Origin: Lachnospiraceae bacterium
GTDB lineage: Bacteria > Bacillota > Clostridia > Lachnospirales > Lachnospiraceae
Direction of reading: 5' to 3'
DNA: 64,000 nucleotides
NCBI GenBank assembly: GCA_017408735.1
Contig: JAFQUB010000027.1
Location: 149,405-213,404 of the forward strand
Shown: positions 45,590 to 54,896 of the stretch, piece by piece
Layout of the letters: the number at the start of each line of letters is the position of its first letter
Numbering within the stretch: the stretch's first letter is position 1
The notes under the pieces: model-generated
Told to the model about the DNA's origin: nothing
The model's input: only the letters and a program-made list of their open reading frames with translations
The model's database searches: none
Translations under genes and position numbers: made by a program

Positions 45590-47091
45590 TGAAGAATTAC
45601 AGGTTATTAATGCTTACTACACTGATAATTTCAGGGTGCTCTATTTGCTATGAACTGATTATCAGTGCAGTAAGCTCCTACTTGTTAGGAGATAGTACGT
45701 TACAATATTCTATTACAATTGGACTTTATATGTCTGCCATGGGACTTGGCTCTTATTTGTCAAAATATATCAAGGATAAATTGTTTAACTGGTTTGTTTT
45801 TGTAGAGATAGGTGTGGGTCTTGTGGGGGGAACCAGCGCACTGATACTTTTTCTTGCCAATCTGTATTTAGAGAGTTATCAGTTAATCATGTATATGGAA
45901 ATCATTCTGATAGGAACATTCGTTGGTGTAGAAATCCCACTATTAACAAGAATAATTGAAAATGATGAAGAAAACTTAAGAGTGACTATTTCCTCCATTT
46001 TCAGTTTTGATTACATTGGAGGTTTGGTAGGTTCTATCGCATTTCCATTATTGCTATTACCACAGCTGGGATATTTTGCCACTGCATTTTTAGTGGGTTC
46101 CATGAACCTTTTCGCAGCCGGTTTGATTATATTTAAGTATCATGAAAGAATTGAAAAAGTAAATGCATTTCGTGGAATCGTAGCCGGACTGTTTGCAGTT
46201 ATGTTTTTGGGAATGATATTTTCTGAGAACATTTCAAATTTCATAGAAGGTGGCTTGTATCGTGACAAAGTGATTTTTTCGGAGCAGACAAAATATCAGA
46301 AAATCGTTATGACTAAGCACAAAGATGATTTAAGATTGTACATTGATGGAAATGTACAATTTTCTTCTTTGGATGAATATCGATACCACGAAGCGCTGGT
46401 GCATATTCCTATGTCAAAGACACCAAAGAAAGAAAAAGTTCTTGTACTTGGTGGAGGAGATGGTCTGGCAGTACGGGAACTGTTAAAATACGAGGAAACA
46501 CGGATTACACTGGTGGATTTGGATTCAGAAATGACCCGCATATGCAGTGAAGATCCGAATGTTAGTGCATTAAATGAAAACGCACTAAAAAGCGACAGGC
46601 TGACTATAGTCAATACAGATGCATATCAGTTTCTGGAACAAAATGAAGAAAAGTACGATGTCATTCTGGTAGATTTGCCGGACCCAAACAATGAATCTTT
46701 AAATAAACTGTACTCTAATATTTTCTACCGTTTATGTGGAAATTCCCTTACAGACCAGGGAATTATGACAGTCCAGTCTACCAGTCCTTACTATGCAACA
46801 AAAGCCTACTGGTGTGTCTACGAAACCCTAAAAAGTGAAGGCTTTTTCGTAAAACCATACCATCTTCAAGTCCCTGCCTTCGGCGACTGGGGATTTCACA
46901 TGGCATCTAAAAAGGAATTGGATGACGAAATTAATATTACAGTAGAAACCAAATATCTGGACAACGATAATGCAGCAGCTATGTTCTCCTTCGGAAAAGA
47001 CGAGCGAGAAACCACACCGGTTTCCGTAAATACGTTATCAAAGCCGGTACTAATACAGTATTACTCTGAGGCAGTGCAAAATTGGGAGTAA
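45589..47091 (+). CDS. speE: Polyamine aminopropyltransferase fused to membrane domain (spermidine-synthase type)
   Basis: 500 aa. The N-terminal ~215 residues carry seven or so membrane helices; residues ~225-500 form a class I methyltransferase-like spermidine synthase domain with VLVLGGGDGLAVRELLK (AdoMet loop), TLVDLDSEMTRIC, NTDAYQFLEQ and ILVDLPDPNNES (catalytic Asp). Membrane-fused forms are known and commonly pair with DUF350/DUF4178. It presumably transfers aminopropyl to a polyamine or to an unknown acceptor at the membrane. Confidence 0.85.
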   Translation: MKNYRLLMLTTLIISGCSICYELIISAVSSYLLGDSTLQYSITIGLYMSAMGLGSYLSKYIKDKLFNWFVFVEIGVGLVGGTSALILFLANLYLESYQLIMYMEIILIGTFVGVEIPLLTRIIENDEENLRVTISSIFSFDYIGGLVGSIAFPLLLLPQLGYFATAFLVGSMNLFAAGLIIFKYHERIEKVNAFRGIVAGLFAVMFLGMIFSENISNFIEGGLYRDKVIFSEQTKYQKIVMTKHKDDLRLYIDGNVQFSSLDEYRYHEALVHIPMSKTPKKEKVLVLGGGDGLAVRELLKYEETRITLVDLDSEMTRICSEDPNVSALNENALKSDRLTIVNTDAYQFLEQNEEKYDVILVDLPDPNNESLNKLYSNIFYRLCGNSLTDQGIMTVQSTSPYYATKAYWCVYETLKSEGFFVKPYHLQVPAFGDWGFHMASKKELDDEINITVETKYLDNDNAAAMFSFGKDERETTPVSVNTLSKPVLIQYYSEAVQNWE

Positions 47092-47096
47092 GTGTG

Positions 47097-47254
47097 AAGT
47101 TTAAATGGGGAAACAATTTAATATTGTGGCGTTTCGGTACGCCCAAGATAGTTAAAGAACCTTCCGGAGCAGAACGAAACAGCTCTGGAAGGTTCTTTAA
47201 CTATCTTGGGCTGTGTATGGAAACTTTCAATGTTGAATTGTTTCATTTAAACTT
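47097..47254. repeat. 158-bp imperfect inverted repeat after speE
   Basis: A 30-bp near-perfect stem (47141-47170 with 47182-47211, one G-U pair, 11-base loop) lies inside weaker outer arms that end in AAGTTTAAATG (47097-47107) and CATTTAAACTT (47244-47254). It starts six bases after the speE stop. It can fold into one long hairpin. No T tract follows, so it differs from normal terminators; MITE-like origin is possible. A 61-codon frame over it is not a gene. Confidence 0.85.
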
Positions 47255-47292
47255 GGGGATTTCCTAACACACAAACTACATTGAAATTGGAA

Positions 47293-47321
47293 TTGCCATT
47301 ACATACTATTTTTGGTATAAT
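47293..47321 (+). promoter_or_regulatory. Promoter of the prsA-like gene
   Basis: TTGCCA (47293-47298), 17-base spacer, TATAAT (47316-47321). Confidence 0.6.
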
Positions 47322-47400
47322 TTATAAGCTATAGGTTATGTTATTTGCCTGGTGAACGGTCGGGTAAGTGTTAAGATGGAAATATAGGAGTATATTATAG

Positions 47401-48432
47401 ATGAAAAGAATAAAAAAAGCAGCAGTTTTGTTACTTTGTGGGATGCTTGGGGTTAGTAGTTTTACGGCTTGTGGAAAGAATTCTACCATTTTTATGGGAC
47501 GTTTATCTGACACGGAGGTTTTTCGTATTGGAGATAATGTTTGTACGTTGCCGGAGTTAAAGGTGTATCTGACTACTGCACAGAAGCAGTATGAAAATAT
47601 TCTTGGAGTGGATATGTGGGAAAGGGATTTTGGAGGCGTTACGCTGGAAGCTTATTTAAAAGAAACCATTCTGGGACAGATTGCACAGATTAAGACAATG
47701 ACTTTACTGGCAGAGGAATATAAGATTACCTTGGACGAGCAGGAGGAAAAAAAGGTTGCAGAAGCGGCGAATAAGTACTATTCTTCCTTGAATGATAAAG
47801 AAATTTCTTATATGGGAATCACAGAGGAGCAAGTGGCAACTTTGTATCGTGAATATGCTTTGGCGAATAAGGTATATGAGGAAATTACGAAAAATGTGGA
47901 TACAGAAGTAAGCGATGATGAAGCCAGAAAGATTACTGTACAGCAGATTCTTTTTTCTGTAGAGGAAGAAAATGCGGACAGCAAGAAAAGTGAGCAGTAC
48001 AAAAAAGCTCAGGAAGTTTTGGCTCAGGTACGGGCTCAGGGGGCTGATTTCAGAGAAATCGCAGAAAAGAACAGCGAAGATGAAGTAATTGAGTATACCT
48101 TTGGAAAAGGGGAAAAAGAGAAACCATTGGAGGATGCCGCTTTTAATTTGGAAGCAGAGCAGATTAGTGATATTATAGAAACTTCCTATGGATATGTGAT
48201 TATAAAATGTGTCAGCAATTTTGACAGAACAGAAACGGATGCCAACAAGGCAGCTATTGTTGAGCAGAGAAAAACCAAGGCATTTGATGATGTGTACAAT
48301 GAATTTGTAGAGCGTCAGGCTTCACAGTTTAATGATGAATTGTGGGAACAAATTACCTTTGCCAAGGATAAGGAAATTACTAATATGACATTTTTTGACG
48401 TGTATAATGAGGTATTTGGTCTGCAGGAATAG
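47401..48432 (+). CDS. Lipoprotein foldase, PrsA/SurA-type peptidyl-prolyl isomerase
   Basis: 343 aa. Lipoprotein signal with lipobox FTAC (lipid Cys about 24). N-terminal SurA-like helices, then a PpiC-type rotamase domain (about 180-285: ITVQQILFSVEEENADS, FREIAEKNSED, SYGYVIIKC), and a C-terminal helix. It should help secreted proteins fold outside the membrane. The parvulin core looks degenerate, so catalysis is uncertain. ATG follows TAGGAG. Confidence 0.8.
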   Translation: MKRIKKAAVLLLCGMLGVSSFTACGKNSTIFMGRLSDTEVFRIGDNVCTLPELKVYLTTAQKQYENILGVDMWERDFGGVTLEAYLKETILGQIAQIKTMTLLAEEYKITLDEQEEKKVAEAANKYYSSLNDKEISYMGITEEQVATLYREYALANKVYEEITKNVDTEVSDDEARKITVQQILFSVEEENADSKKSEQYKKAQEVLAQVRAQGADFREIAEKNSEDEVIEYTFGKGEKEKPLEDAAFNLEAEQISDIIETSYGYVIIKCVSNFDRTETDANKAAIVEQRKTKAFDDVYNEFVERQASQFNDELWEQITFAKDKEITNMTFFDVYNEVFGLQE

Positions 48433-48450
48433 TAGGAAGAAGGCAGGACT

Positions 48451-49158
48451 ATGGAGGAGAACATGGATATACAAAAAGAAATTGAAGGCAGATTGTTTGC
48501 GCTGGAGGATAAAAAGTATAAAGAATTTCACAGTAAATTGATGCCTACCATAAACCAGGATACCATTATTGGAGTCCGCACTCCGGCAATGCGAAAGCTT
48601 GCAAAAGAGTTGGCGAAACAGCCGGAATATATGGCGTATATCCATATGCTGCCTCATAATTACTATGATGAAAATAATCTGCATGGATTTTTAATTGAAG
48701 CCATTAAGGATTATGAAGAATGTGTATCAGCAGTAAATGAATTTTTGCCTTATGTGGATAACTGGGCAACCTGTGATTCCATGTCGCCTAAGGTGTTCAA
48801 AAAGCACCGTCCGGAGTTGCTGGAGCAGATTAAAATCTGGATGGCATCGGAGCATACCTATACGATTCGCTATGGAATAGGAATGTTGATGACTCATTTT
48901 TTGGATGAAAATTTTGAAAAAGAATATCTGGAATGGGTAGCCAGGATACGGTCAGAGGAATACTATGTAAACATGATGATTGCCTGGTACTTTGCCACCG
49001 CACTGGCAAAACAACCGGAAGCGACACTGCCATATATCGAGCAGAAACGTCTGGATGTGTGGACACATAATAAGGCGATTCAGAAGGCGGTGGAGAGCTT
49101 TCGGGTTACAAAGGAGCAGAAGGAGTATTTGCGGACGTTGAGGGTTAGGAAGTCTTAG
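48451..49158 (+). CDS. DNA alkylation repair protein (AlkD-like)
   Basis: 235 aa, all-helical HEAT-like repeats. Markers: GVRTPAMRKLAKELAK near 45, a WATCDSMSPK segment near 100 and WYFATALAKQPE near 180. AlkD-type glycosylases remove alkylated purines. ATG 48451 has AGGCAGG upstream; ATG 48463 has GGAGGAG but only four bases spacing. A hairpin terminator follows. Confidence 0.85.
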   Translation: MEENMDIQKEIEGRLFALEDKKYKEFHSKLMPTINQDTIIGVRTPAMRKLAKELAKQPEYMAYIHMLPHNYYDENNLHGFLIEAIKDYEECVSAVNEFLPYVDNWATCDSMSPKVFKKHRPELLEQIKIWMASEHTYTIRYGIGMLMTHFLDENFEKEYLEWVARIRSEEYYVNMMIAWYFATALAKQPEATLPYIEQKRLDVWTHNKAIQKAVESFRVTKEQKEYLRTLRVRKS

Positions 49159-49166
49159 TATGTGTG

Positions 49167-49218
49167 GAAAAGCCAGCAGTCAAAAGGAAGTGAGATTCCT
49201 TTTGACTGTTGGCTTTTC
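49167..49218 (+). terminator. Terminator after the alkylation repair gene
   Basis: A ~22-bp stem AAAGCCAGCAGTCAAAAGGAA / TTCCTTTTGACTGTTGGCTTT with a short loop; T-rich right arm. Confidence 0.8.
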
Positions 49219-49339
49219 ATAGAGAAATTAGTTGAGAGGCATTTGGGGCATTGGTAAAATTCAAGTATCCAATGCACTGGATTGTTTTGGGTACAGGAAC
49301 TGCATTAAAATCTTTGACTTATGAAAGGAGCTACGAGGT

Positions 49340-49810
49340 ATGAAAAATATATTTTTCCCAGACGAAGAAGTGACGAAAAATGATTTGTATTTTTTGTGTT
49401 ATATGATTGAAAGAGTAGCGAGAAGGCTTCGGCAAAAGAATTCGTATGTTGTAAATGCTATTTCGAGAGATGAGTGGCTTCGTTTGATTAGTCTGGCGAA
49501 TGTGTTGCATTGTGAGAATCCGTTAAAGGTAGAAGATGAATGGATAGAGGAATATCATTTGGAAGAGGGTGTGTTTGACAGAAAGAACGTAAATCCTGAT
49601 TTAGTGGAACATATTCCTACGGAAACACAAATGGGAAAGGTGTATATGAGATTAATATTAGACACACTTTTACCGAATGAAGATTATGTTGATGGTATGG
49701 TTAGAGTGTATAACGATGAAATATGTGAAAAAATAGATGATTATAATTGTGCTGCTTATTATCAACCATCGTATGTGATTGCAAGAGCATATAATGATGG
49801 TGGATTTTAA
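49340..49810 (+). CDS. Hypothetical protein, unknown function
   Basis: 156 aa, soluble and acidic, with ATGAAAGGAG upstream of ATG 49340. Has a basic helix (YMIERVARRLRQKN) near 25-40 but no known domain. It precedes a DUF3791 gene and may be part of the same decayed module. Confidence 0.6.
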   Translation: MKNIFFPDEEVTKNDLYFLCYMIERVARRLRQKNSYVVNAISRDEWLRLISLANVLHCENPLKVEDEWIEEYHLEEGVFDRKNVNPDLVEHIPTETQMGKVYMRLILDTLLPNEDYVDGMVRVYNDEICEKIDDYNCAAYYQPSYVIARAYNDGGF

Positions 49811-49873
49811 AGGAAATATAAATCCGCATAGAAAGTATATTGCTTAAGTTCCAAAAGGTAAGAGGAGATTCGT

Positions 49874-50095
49874 ATGAATGTAGTTGAAAGGAAAAAGAGT
49901 AATTATATTATAGCTTGCGTAAGTGAGTTTGCACGAACAAAGCAGTTAAAACCGTCGGAAGCGTTTCAGTATTTAGATCAATTTTCAGGAATTACTTTTT
50001 TGAAGGAACATTATGAGATAGAACATACATTGTCCTTTGAGGATGTAATAGAGGATTTGACATTAATATGTAAGAAGAATGGTGGTGATTTGTAA
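49874..50095 (+). CDS. DUF3791 protein (possible antitoxin-like)
   Basis: 73 aa, soluble and helical (YIIACVSEFARTKQLKPSEAFQYL). Matches DUF3791 as I recall. In complete loci it is followed by a DUF3990 gene; here the partner is only a 35-residue remnant whose ATG overlaps this stop (TAATG). The pair resembles toxin-antitoxin organisation, but activity is unproven. Confidence 0.65.
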   Translation: MNVVERKKSNYIIACVSEFARTKQLKPSEAFQYLDQFSGITFLKEHYEIEHTLSFEDVIEDLTLICKKNGGDL

Positions 50096-50202
50096 TGATT
50101 TTATACCATGGTTCTAAAAGTGGTATACAGGGGGAGTATGCCTCAAAGCAGACCATGCGTGAACATATTTGTGACATTGTTTGCAAAAAAGAATATAGGT
50201 GA
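50095..50202 (+). pseudogene. Remnant of DUF3990 gene
   Basis: 35 aa beginning MILYHGSKSGIQGEYASK, the start of a DUF3990 (ADP-ribosyltransferase-like) protein, then an unrelated-looking end and stop. Full-length members are about 150 aa. An internal deletion joined the first ~15 residues to the former C-terminus. Not expected to be active. Confidence 0.6.
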
Positions 50203-50288
50203 GGTTGCCACAGAGAAAGTTTAGTGGTAATATGATTATAAAAGAAGTGCTACCGATAGACGGTTAGCCCTGATAATTATTGATTATA

Positions 50289-50330
50289 AAAATAACCGCC
50301 AAGTTTTCTCAGGACAGGGCGGTTATTTTT
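50289..50330 (+). terminator. Terminator after the DUF3791 module
   Basis: AAAATAACCGCC (50289-50300) pairs with GGCGGTTATTTT (50318-50329), followed by T. Otherwise 50203-50370 holds nothing recognisable. Confidence 0.75.
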
Positions 50331-50370
50331 GTGTTGTGCTTTTGGATAGCTGGGTTTCCTATTTCCCCTC

Positions 50371-50399
50371 TTGACAACCAAACATCCTCAATATATAAT
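50371..50399 (+). promoter_or_regulatory. Consensus promoter of the GntR-ABC operon
   Basis: Exact TTGACA (50371-50376), 17-base spacer and exact TATAAT (50394-50399). Confidence 0.9.
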
Positions 50400-50400
50400 T

Positions 50401-50440
50401 GGTTCATAGGTTGATTAGTTGACTAATTAACCTATGAACC
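50401..50440. promoter_or_regulatory. 40-bp palindromic operator, probable YtrA/GntR site
   Basis: Arms GGTTCATAGGTT (50401-50412) and AACCTATGAACC (50429-50440) are exact reverse complements; inner ATTAGT/ACTAAT extends the symmetry to 36 of 40 positions. It begins one base after the -10 box, so a bound regulator would block transcription. Confidence 0.75.
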
Positions 50441-50493
50441 TTTCTTAGATATCAAAGAAATAATTTACCAACCAAACCGAAAGGAGGAGTGAC

Positions 50494-50877
50494 ATGTTTG
50501 AAGACAACGAATTACTGCCACTATTTATGCAGGTGGCACAATGGATTAAAGATGAAATCCTAAAAGAAAACTTCCGTGAGGAAGAGCAAGTCCCATCCAT
50601 CAATCAGTTTGCAAATTTATATAAAATGAATCCGGCTACAGCTAATAAGGGATTGAAACTGCTGGTAGATGAAGGGATTCTCTATAAAAAACGTGGAATT
50701 GGTATGTTTGTGGCTGCCGGAGCTAAAGAAATGATTCAAAAAGAAGCAAAACAAAAATTTCAAGAAGAAACAGTAAAAGAATTCTGGCAGGAAGCAAAAA
50801 AGCTTGGAATTACCATAGAAGAATTAATAGGCATGTTGCAAGAGGAGGAGAAAACAGATGAACATAATAGAATGTAA
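50494..50877 (+). CDS. GntR-family regulator, YtrA type
   Basis: 127 aa. Winged helix FEDNELLPLFMQVAQWIKDEI, then VPSINQFANLYKMNPATANKGLKLLVDEGILYKKRGIGMFV, followed by a short YtrA-type C-terminal helix. AAAGGAGGAG before ATG 50494. It should autoregulate through the palindrome upstream and controls the following ABC transporter. Its end overlaps the ATPase start by 20 bp. Confidence 0.9.
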   Translation: MFEDNELLPLFMQVAQWIKDEILKENFREEEQVPSINQFANLYKMNPATANKGLKLLVDEGILYKKRGIGMFVAAGAKEMIQKEAKQKFQEETVKEFWQEAKKLGITIEELIGMLQEEEKTDEHNRM

Positions 50878-51715
50878 AAATGTCAGCAAAAGTTTTGGAA
50901 AACAGCAGGTGTTTGAAAACTTTAATCTGGAATTAGAAGAAGGGAAAATATACGGATTATTAGGAAGAAACGGTGCGGGAAAAACGACACTGTTAAATTT
51001 ATTAACTACAAGATATATACCGTCACAGGGAGAAATTTTAGTTCACGGAGAACCTGTATATGAAAATGAGAAGCAGTTAAGAAATATGTGCTTTATGGCA
51101 GACTGGATAAGCGGATTTGCAGGGTTACGCATTCGGGAAATTTTCCGCAGGGCGAAGGTTGCTTATCCAACATGGAATCAGGAATATGCAGAACGTTTAA
51201 TGGAAGTGTTTGAATTAAATGAGCGACAGATTTACGGGAATATATCCAAAGGTCAAATGACAGCAGTGGGCGTGATTGTTGGAATGGCAAGTGGCTGCGA
51301 AATTGTATTGTTTGATGAAATTTATTCCGGTTTGGATGCGGTGGCACGAGAACAGTTTTATAAAATTCTGTTAGAAGATTATGAAAGAAATCAGAGAACC
51401 TTTGTGGTATCCTCCCATTTGATTGAGGAAATGGACAGATTATTTACCAATGTAATCATTATGAAAAAGGGAAAAATTCTGGTAAACAAAGAATTTGATA
51501 ATCTTATGGAACATGCAATTTGCGTAAAGGGAAGAACAGAAGTCATAGAAGCATTAGATGAAAGAAACGTTTTGTCTAAAGAAACCACAGGGGTATGGAG
51601 TCAGGCAGTGTTATACGGTCAGTTGAGTCAGGCAGAATTGGAAAGAATGCAGCAACAGGGAATGGAAATCAGTAAGGCATCCTTACAGGAATTGTTTGTT
51701 GCTATGGTTTCATAG
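50858..51715 (+). CDS. ABC transporter ATP-binding protein (YtrB-like)
   Basis: 285 aa. Walker A GRNGAGKTT, a degenerate signature NISKGQMTAVGVIV (SKGQ for SGGQ) and Walker B EIVLFDEIYSGLDAV, with Ile-Tyr after the catalytic Glu. Switch His in VSSHLIEEM. Such features are common in YtrA-regulated exporters. Works with the two membrane proteins that follow. Confidence 0.85.
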   Translation: MNIIECKNVSKSFGKQQVFENFNLELEEGKIYGLLGRNGAGKTTLLNLLTTRYIPSQGEILVHGEPVYENEKQLRNMCFMADWISGFAGLRIREIFRRAKVAYPTWNQEYAERLMEVFELNERQIYGNISKGQMTAVGVIVGMASGCEIVLFDEIYSGLDAVAREQFYKILLEDYERNQRTFVVSSHLIEEMDRLFTNVIIMKKGKILVNKEFDNLMEHAICVKGRTEVIEALDERNVLSKETTGVWSQAVLYGQLSQAELERMQQQGMEISKASLQELFVAMVS

Positions 51716-51726
51716 GAGGAAGCAAA

Positions 51727-52338
51727 ATGGATGGAATTTATGAAATGATGTTAATGTATATATTTGCTTTAATGTGGCCTTCTATGGCCTATATATTGAC
51801 GCTTGGCATAGCACATAATCATATGGTGAAACAGATGCAAAAAGAGGCATCTTTAATATGCTACAGGGAAGAACTCTGGAAAAAATTAGAAAACACAGTG
51901 CTTTTGAAAGTGAGTTTACCTTTAAGTATATTCAATGGATTTGCCTTTGTAATGTGCAATAACTGTTATGGTGAAGAGAATTTTCAATGTGGATGGAGTG
52001 TAAGCGTATATGTATTTTTGCTTGGACTTCTATTACAAATGTTAGAAACTGTCTTTATCCTGGCAGTGCATGGTGCTGAATATATGAAAAATAGTTGGCA
52101 TAGATGGAGAAATCATTTTGGTGCTATCGTAATCTGGGCGGTGAATTTATGGCTCGTCTTTGGTGGAAGATATAATTTAGTAATTGGGGAAAATGGAGTG
52201 ATTATGACTCAGTTAGAGAGAATGGGTATCAAGAGTTGGGCAGCAAGAGCACTGTTATGTATTTTGATTGTGGTGATTGGTTTCACTGTATACAGAAAAG
52301 GAAAACAGCACTTTTATAAAAAGAATATGGAAAGGTAG
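51727..52338 (+). CDS. Membrane component of the GntR-linked ABC transporter
   Basis: 203 aa with about four to five membrane helices (near 5-30, 60-75, 90-115, 140-155 and 175-195). AGGAGG ribosome site before ATG 51727. No named family recognised; taken as permease part by position. Confidence 0.6.
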   Translation: MDGIYEMMLMYIFALMWPSMAYILTLGIAHNHMVKQMQKEASLICYREELWKKLENTVLLKVSLPLSIFNGFAFVMCNNCYGEENFQCGWSVSVYVFLLGLLLQMLETVFILAVHGAEYMKNSWHRWRNHFGAIVIWAVNLWLVFGGRYNLVIGENGVIMTQLERMGIKSWAARALLCILIVVIGFTVYRKGKQHFYKKNMER

Positions 52339-52345
52339 GGAAAAT

Positions 52346-53071
52346 ATGCGTGAATTAAAAATATTGTATCGTAAAGAGTGGCTTATATATCTTACATATG
52401 TTTTGGTTGGAATAGGAACGCCAATCGTAATGACATTATTGATGATGACAGGAAACAGTGAAGATTTTTCGGGCAGTTTCAATGGTGTATACAATAATAC
52501 TTTACTGCTGAGCGGAATTGGAACGATGTTACATCTGGAGCATGAAAACTGTCAGCTGGAAGTAGGATGTTTTGTGGTAAACAGAAAACGTTATATGAAG
52601 TTTCGAATTCTGCAAATGATAGCACGTGCCATAGTGCTTTCTATGGCCTTAATATTGGCAACTAAACTGTGGAGGGTGTTGATACCAGGGGGGGCACAAT
52701 CCTTAGACACTTCTTATGCAGGAAGCGATATAGAATGTTGTATTGCCTGTGGTTTGATATTAATTTTGATAAATTCCGTTTCATTGCTGGATTCCGTCAG
52801 AAAGAAACCATTATTTTCAACGATTGCGGATAGTGGAAAGAAGCAGAATTCTACAGCTGTCACATACCGACCAGAAGTAAGTAAGGGAAAAAGACTTTTG
52901 GCAGGCTTAATATATTTGATTGTAATTGTTATTTGGAATCTTGTGTTCCAAATAATTGCACATGCAGAAACTGTTTCTTACCGTGTATATGCCTATGCTG
53001 TTACATGCATAATTTGCGTGGGGCTTTGGATAATAGCTGTCCGCCTTATGGGGAAAAAGGAGTTGGGGTAG
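52346..53071 (+). CDS. Second membrane component of the GntR-linked ABC transporter
   Basis: 241 aa from ATG 52346 (AGGTAGGG upstream), eight bases after the previous gene. Membrane helices near 15-35, 80-105, 130-145, 180-205 and 210-230. Sequence between helices is basic. Unrecognised; predicted permease subunit by context. A weak hairpin (GGGTAGC/GCTACCC) overlaps its stop codon. Confidence 0.65.
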   Translation: MRELKILYRKEWLIYLTYVLVGIGTPIVMTLLMMTGNSEDFSGSFNGVYNNTLLLSGIGTMLHLEHENCQLEVGCFVVNRKRYMKFRILQMIARAIVLSMALILATKLWRVLIPGGAQSLDTSYAGSDIECCIACGLILILINSVSLLDSVRKKPLFSTIADSGKKQNSTAVTYRPEVSKGKRLLAGLIYLIVIVIWNLVFQIIAHAETVSYRVYAYAVTCIICVGLWIIAVRLMGKKELG

Positions 53072-53102
53072 CAGTAGCTACCCTGTCCTCTCTGAAAAAC
53101 TA

Positions 53103-53131
53103 TTGCGAAATCCCCGGAAATATAGTACAAT
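53103..53131 (+). promoter_or_regulatory. Promoter of ptsI
   Basis: TTGCGA (53103-53108), 17-base spacer, TACAAT (53126-53131). Confidence 0.6.
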
Positions 53132-53190
53132 TTTTCCTACTGATATGAGGAAAAGAGAGGGAAAAACTATAGGTAAAAGGGGAGCAAATC

Positions 53191-54840
53191 ATGAAAGAAT
53201 ATGCAGGAAAAGAAATATTCAATGGAATTGCCATTGGAAAGCTTAAATTCTATGCAAAAGAACAGAAACAAATCATAAGAAAAAAGATAGAGGACAGTCA
53301 TCAGGAATATGCACGTTACGAAGCTGCCAAAGCAGAGGCAGCAAGTCAGTTGGAGGTTTTACATCAAAAAGCATTGAAACAGGTAGGAGAAGCCGGTGCA
53401 GAAATATTTCAGGTGCACTCCATGATGCTGGAAGATGAAGATTACAATGATTCTGTAAAAAACATCATTGATACCCAGCAGGTAAATGCAGAATATGCAG
53501 TGGCTGTTACAGGCGATAATTTTTCACAGATATTTGCAAGTATGGATAATGAATATTTTCAGGCACGTTCTGCCGATGTAAAAGATGTGTCAGAAAGACT
53601 GATTTCCGTTCTTACAGGAAATGGTGAGAAAAAAGAAAGCATCGATGAACCTGTCATAATTCTTGCAGATGACCTGGCACCCAGTGAAACAGTACAGATG
53701 GATAAAAGCAACCTGCTTGCTTTTGTAACAAGACAGGGGTCAGTGAATTCGCATACGGCGATTCTTGCCAGAACCATGGGAATTCCGGCGTTGGTGGGAA
53801 TCCAAATAGAAGAAGCATGGGATGGAGAAATTGGAATTGTAGATGGGTATACCGGAAAGTTTATAGTTTCGCCATCGGAAGATGTTTTAGCGGAATATAG
53901 AGCAAAAAAAACTAAAGACGATGAGTATAAAGAATTGTTAACTACGTTAAGAGGAAAGGAAACGATAACAAAAACCGGACAGAAAGTAAATCTGTATGCT
54001 AACATAGGAAATGTTTCAGATTTGGTTACTGTGTTAAAAAATGATGCGGCTGGAATTGGTCTGTTTCGAAGTGAATTTTTATATCTGGATTCGGAGGATT
54101 TTCCAACAGAAGAGGAGCAGTTTAAAATCTATCGTCAGGTGGCAGAAACCATGGCAGGAAAGAAAGTCATTATCCGCACATTAGATATCGGGGCGGATAA
54201 ACAGGCAGACTATTTCCAGTTGGAAAAAGAAGCCAATCCGGCTCTGGGCTACCGTGCCATTCGCATTTGCCTGACACAGACGGACATTTTTAAAACCCAG
54301 CTTCGGGCATTGTATCGAGCCAGTGCTTATGGAAATATTGCCATTATGTATCCAATGATTACCTCAGTGGAAGAAGTAAGGAAAATCAAGGAAATTTCTA
54401 AAGCAGTCCGGGAGGAACTGCAAGAGATTGGTGTACCCATTGGCAAAGTAGAAGAAGGAATTATGATAGAAACGCCGGCAGCGGCCATTATCAGTGATTT
54501 ACTGGCGAAAGAGGTTGATTTTTTTAGCATCGGTACCAACGATTTGACACAGTATACACTGGCCATTGACCGTCAGAATTCTAAATTAGATGTATTTTAT
54601 AATCCACATCATGAAGCGATTTTGCGCTTGATTCAGCTTGTAATAGATAATGCCCATAAAGCGGGAATTTGGGCAGGTATTTGCGGAGAACTTGGAGCAG
54701 ACACAACTCTTACAGAAACTTTCTTAAAAATGGGGGTAGATGAGCTTTCTGTATCACCGGCATGTGTGTTGCCAATACGAAAAATTATACGAGAAGCTTC
54801 ATTGACTAAAAAAAGAAAGAAAGGTATAATAAAAGAATAG
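53191..54840 (+). CDS. ptsI: Phosphoenolpyruvate-protein phosphotransferase, PTS enzyme I
   Basis: 549 aa, slightly short of the usual 570. Active-site His in [19 protein letters not shown] near 190, PEP-binding domain with [58 protein letters not shown] and GICGELGAD. It moves phosphate from PEP to HPr for sugar uptake; ptsH is not adjacent. A single gene behind its own promoter. The usual GGxTSH context reads GSVNSH here. Confidence 0.93.
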   Translation: MKEYAGKEIFNGIAIGKLKFYAKEQKQIIRKKIEDSHQEYARYEAAKAEAASQLEVLHQKALKQVGEAGAEIFQVHSMMLEDEDYNDSVKNIIDTQQVNAEYAVAVTGDNFSQIFASMDNEYFQARSADVKDVSERLISVLTGNGEKKESIDEPVIILADDLAPSETVQMDKSNLLAFVTRQGSVNSHTAILARTMGIPALVGIQIEEAWDGEIGIVDGYTGKFIVSPSEDVLAEYRAKKTKDDEYKELLTTLRGKETITKTGQKVNLYANIGNVSDLVTVLKNDAAGIGLFRSEFLYLDSEDFPTEEEQFKIYRQVAETMAGKKVIIRTLDIGADKQADYFQLEKEANPALGYRAIRICLTQTDIFKTQLRALYRASAYGNIAIMYPMITSVEEVRKIKEISKAVREELQEIGVPIGKVEEGIMIETPAAAIISDLLAKEVDFFSIGTNDLTQYTLAIDRQNSKLDVFYNPHHEAILRLIQLVIDNAHKAGIWAGICGELGADTTLTETFLKMGVDELSVSPACVLPIRKIIREASLTKKRKKGIIKE

Positions 54841-54896
54841 CAATAATAATGATTTTACATGCGGTTTGGGGAAATCGCAGGAAAAGGAGAAAGGTT

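Noticed and set aside
47082..47267. 61-codon frame over the long hairpin
   Set aside because: Sequence is an inverted repeat and starts inside speE; no protein features.
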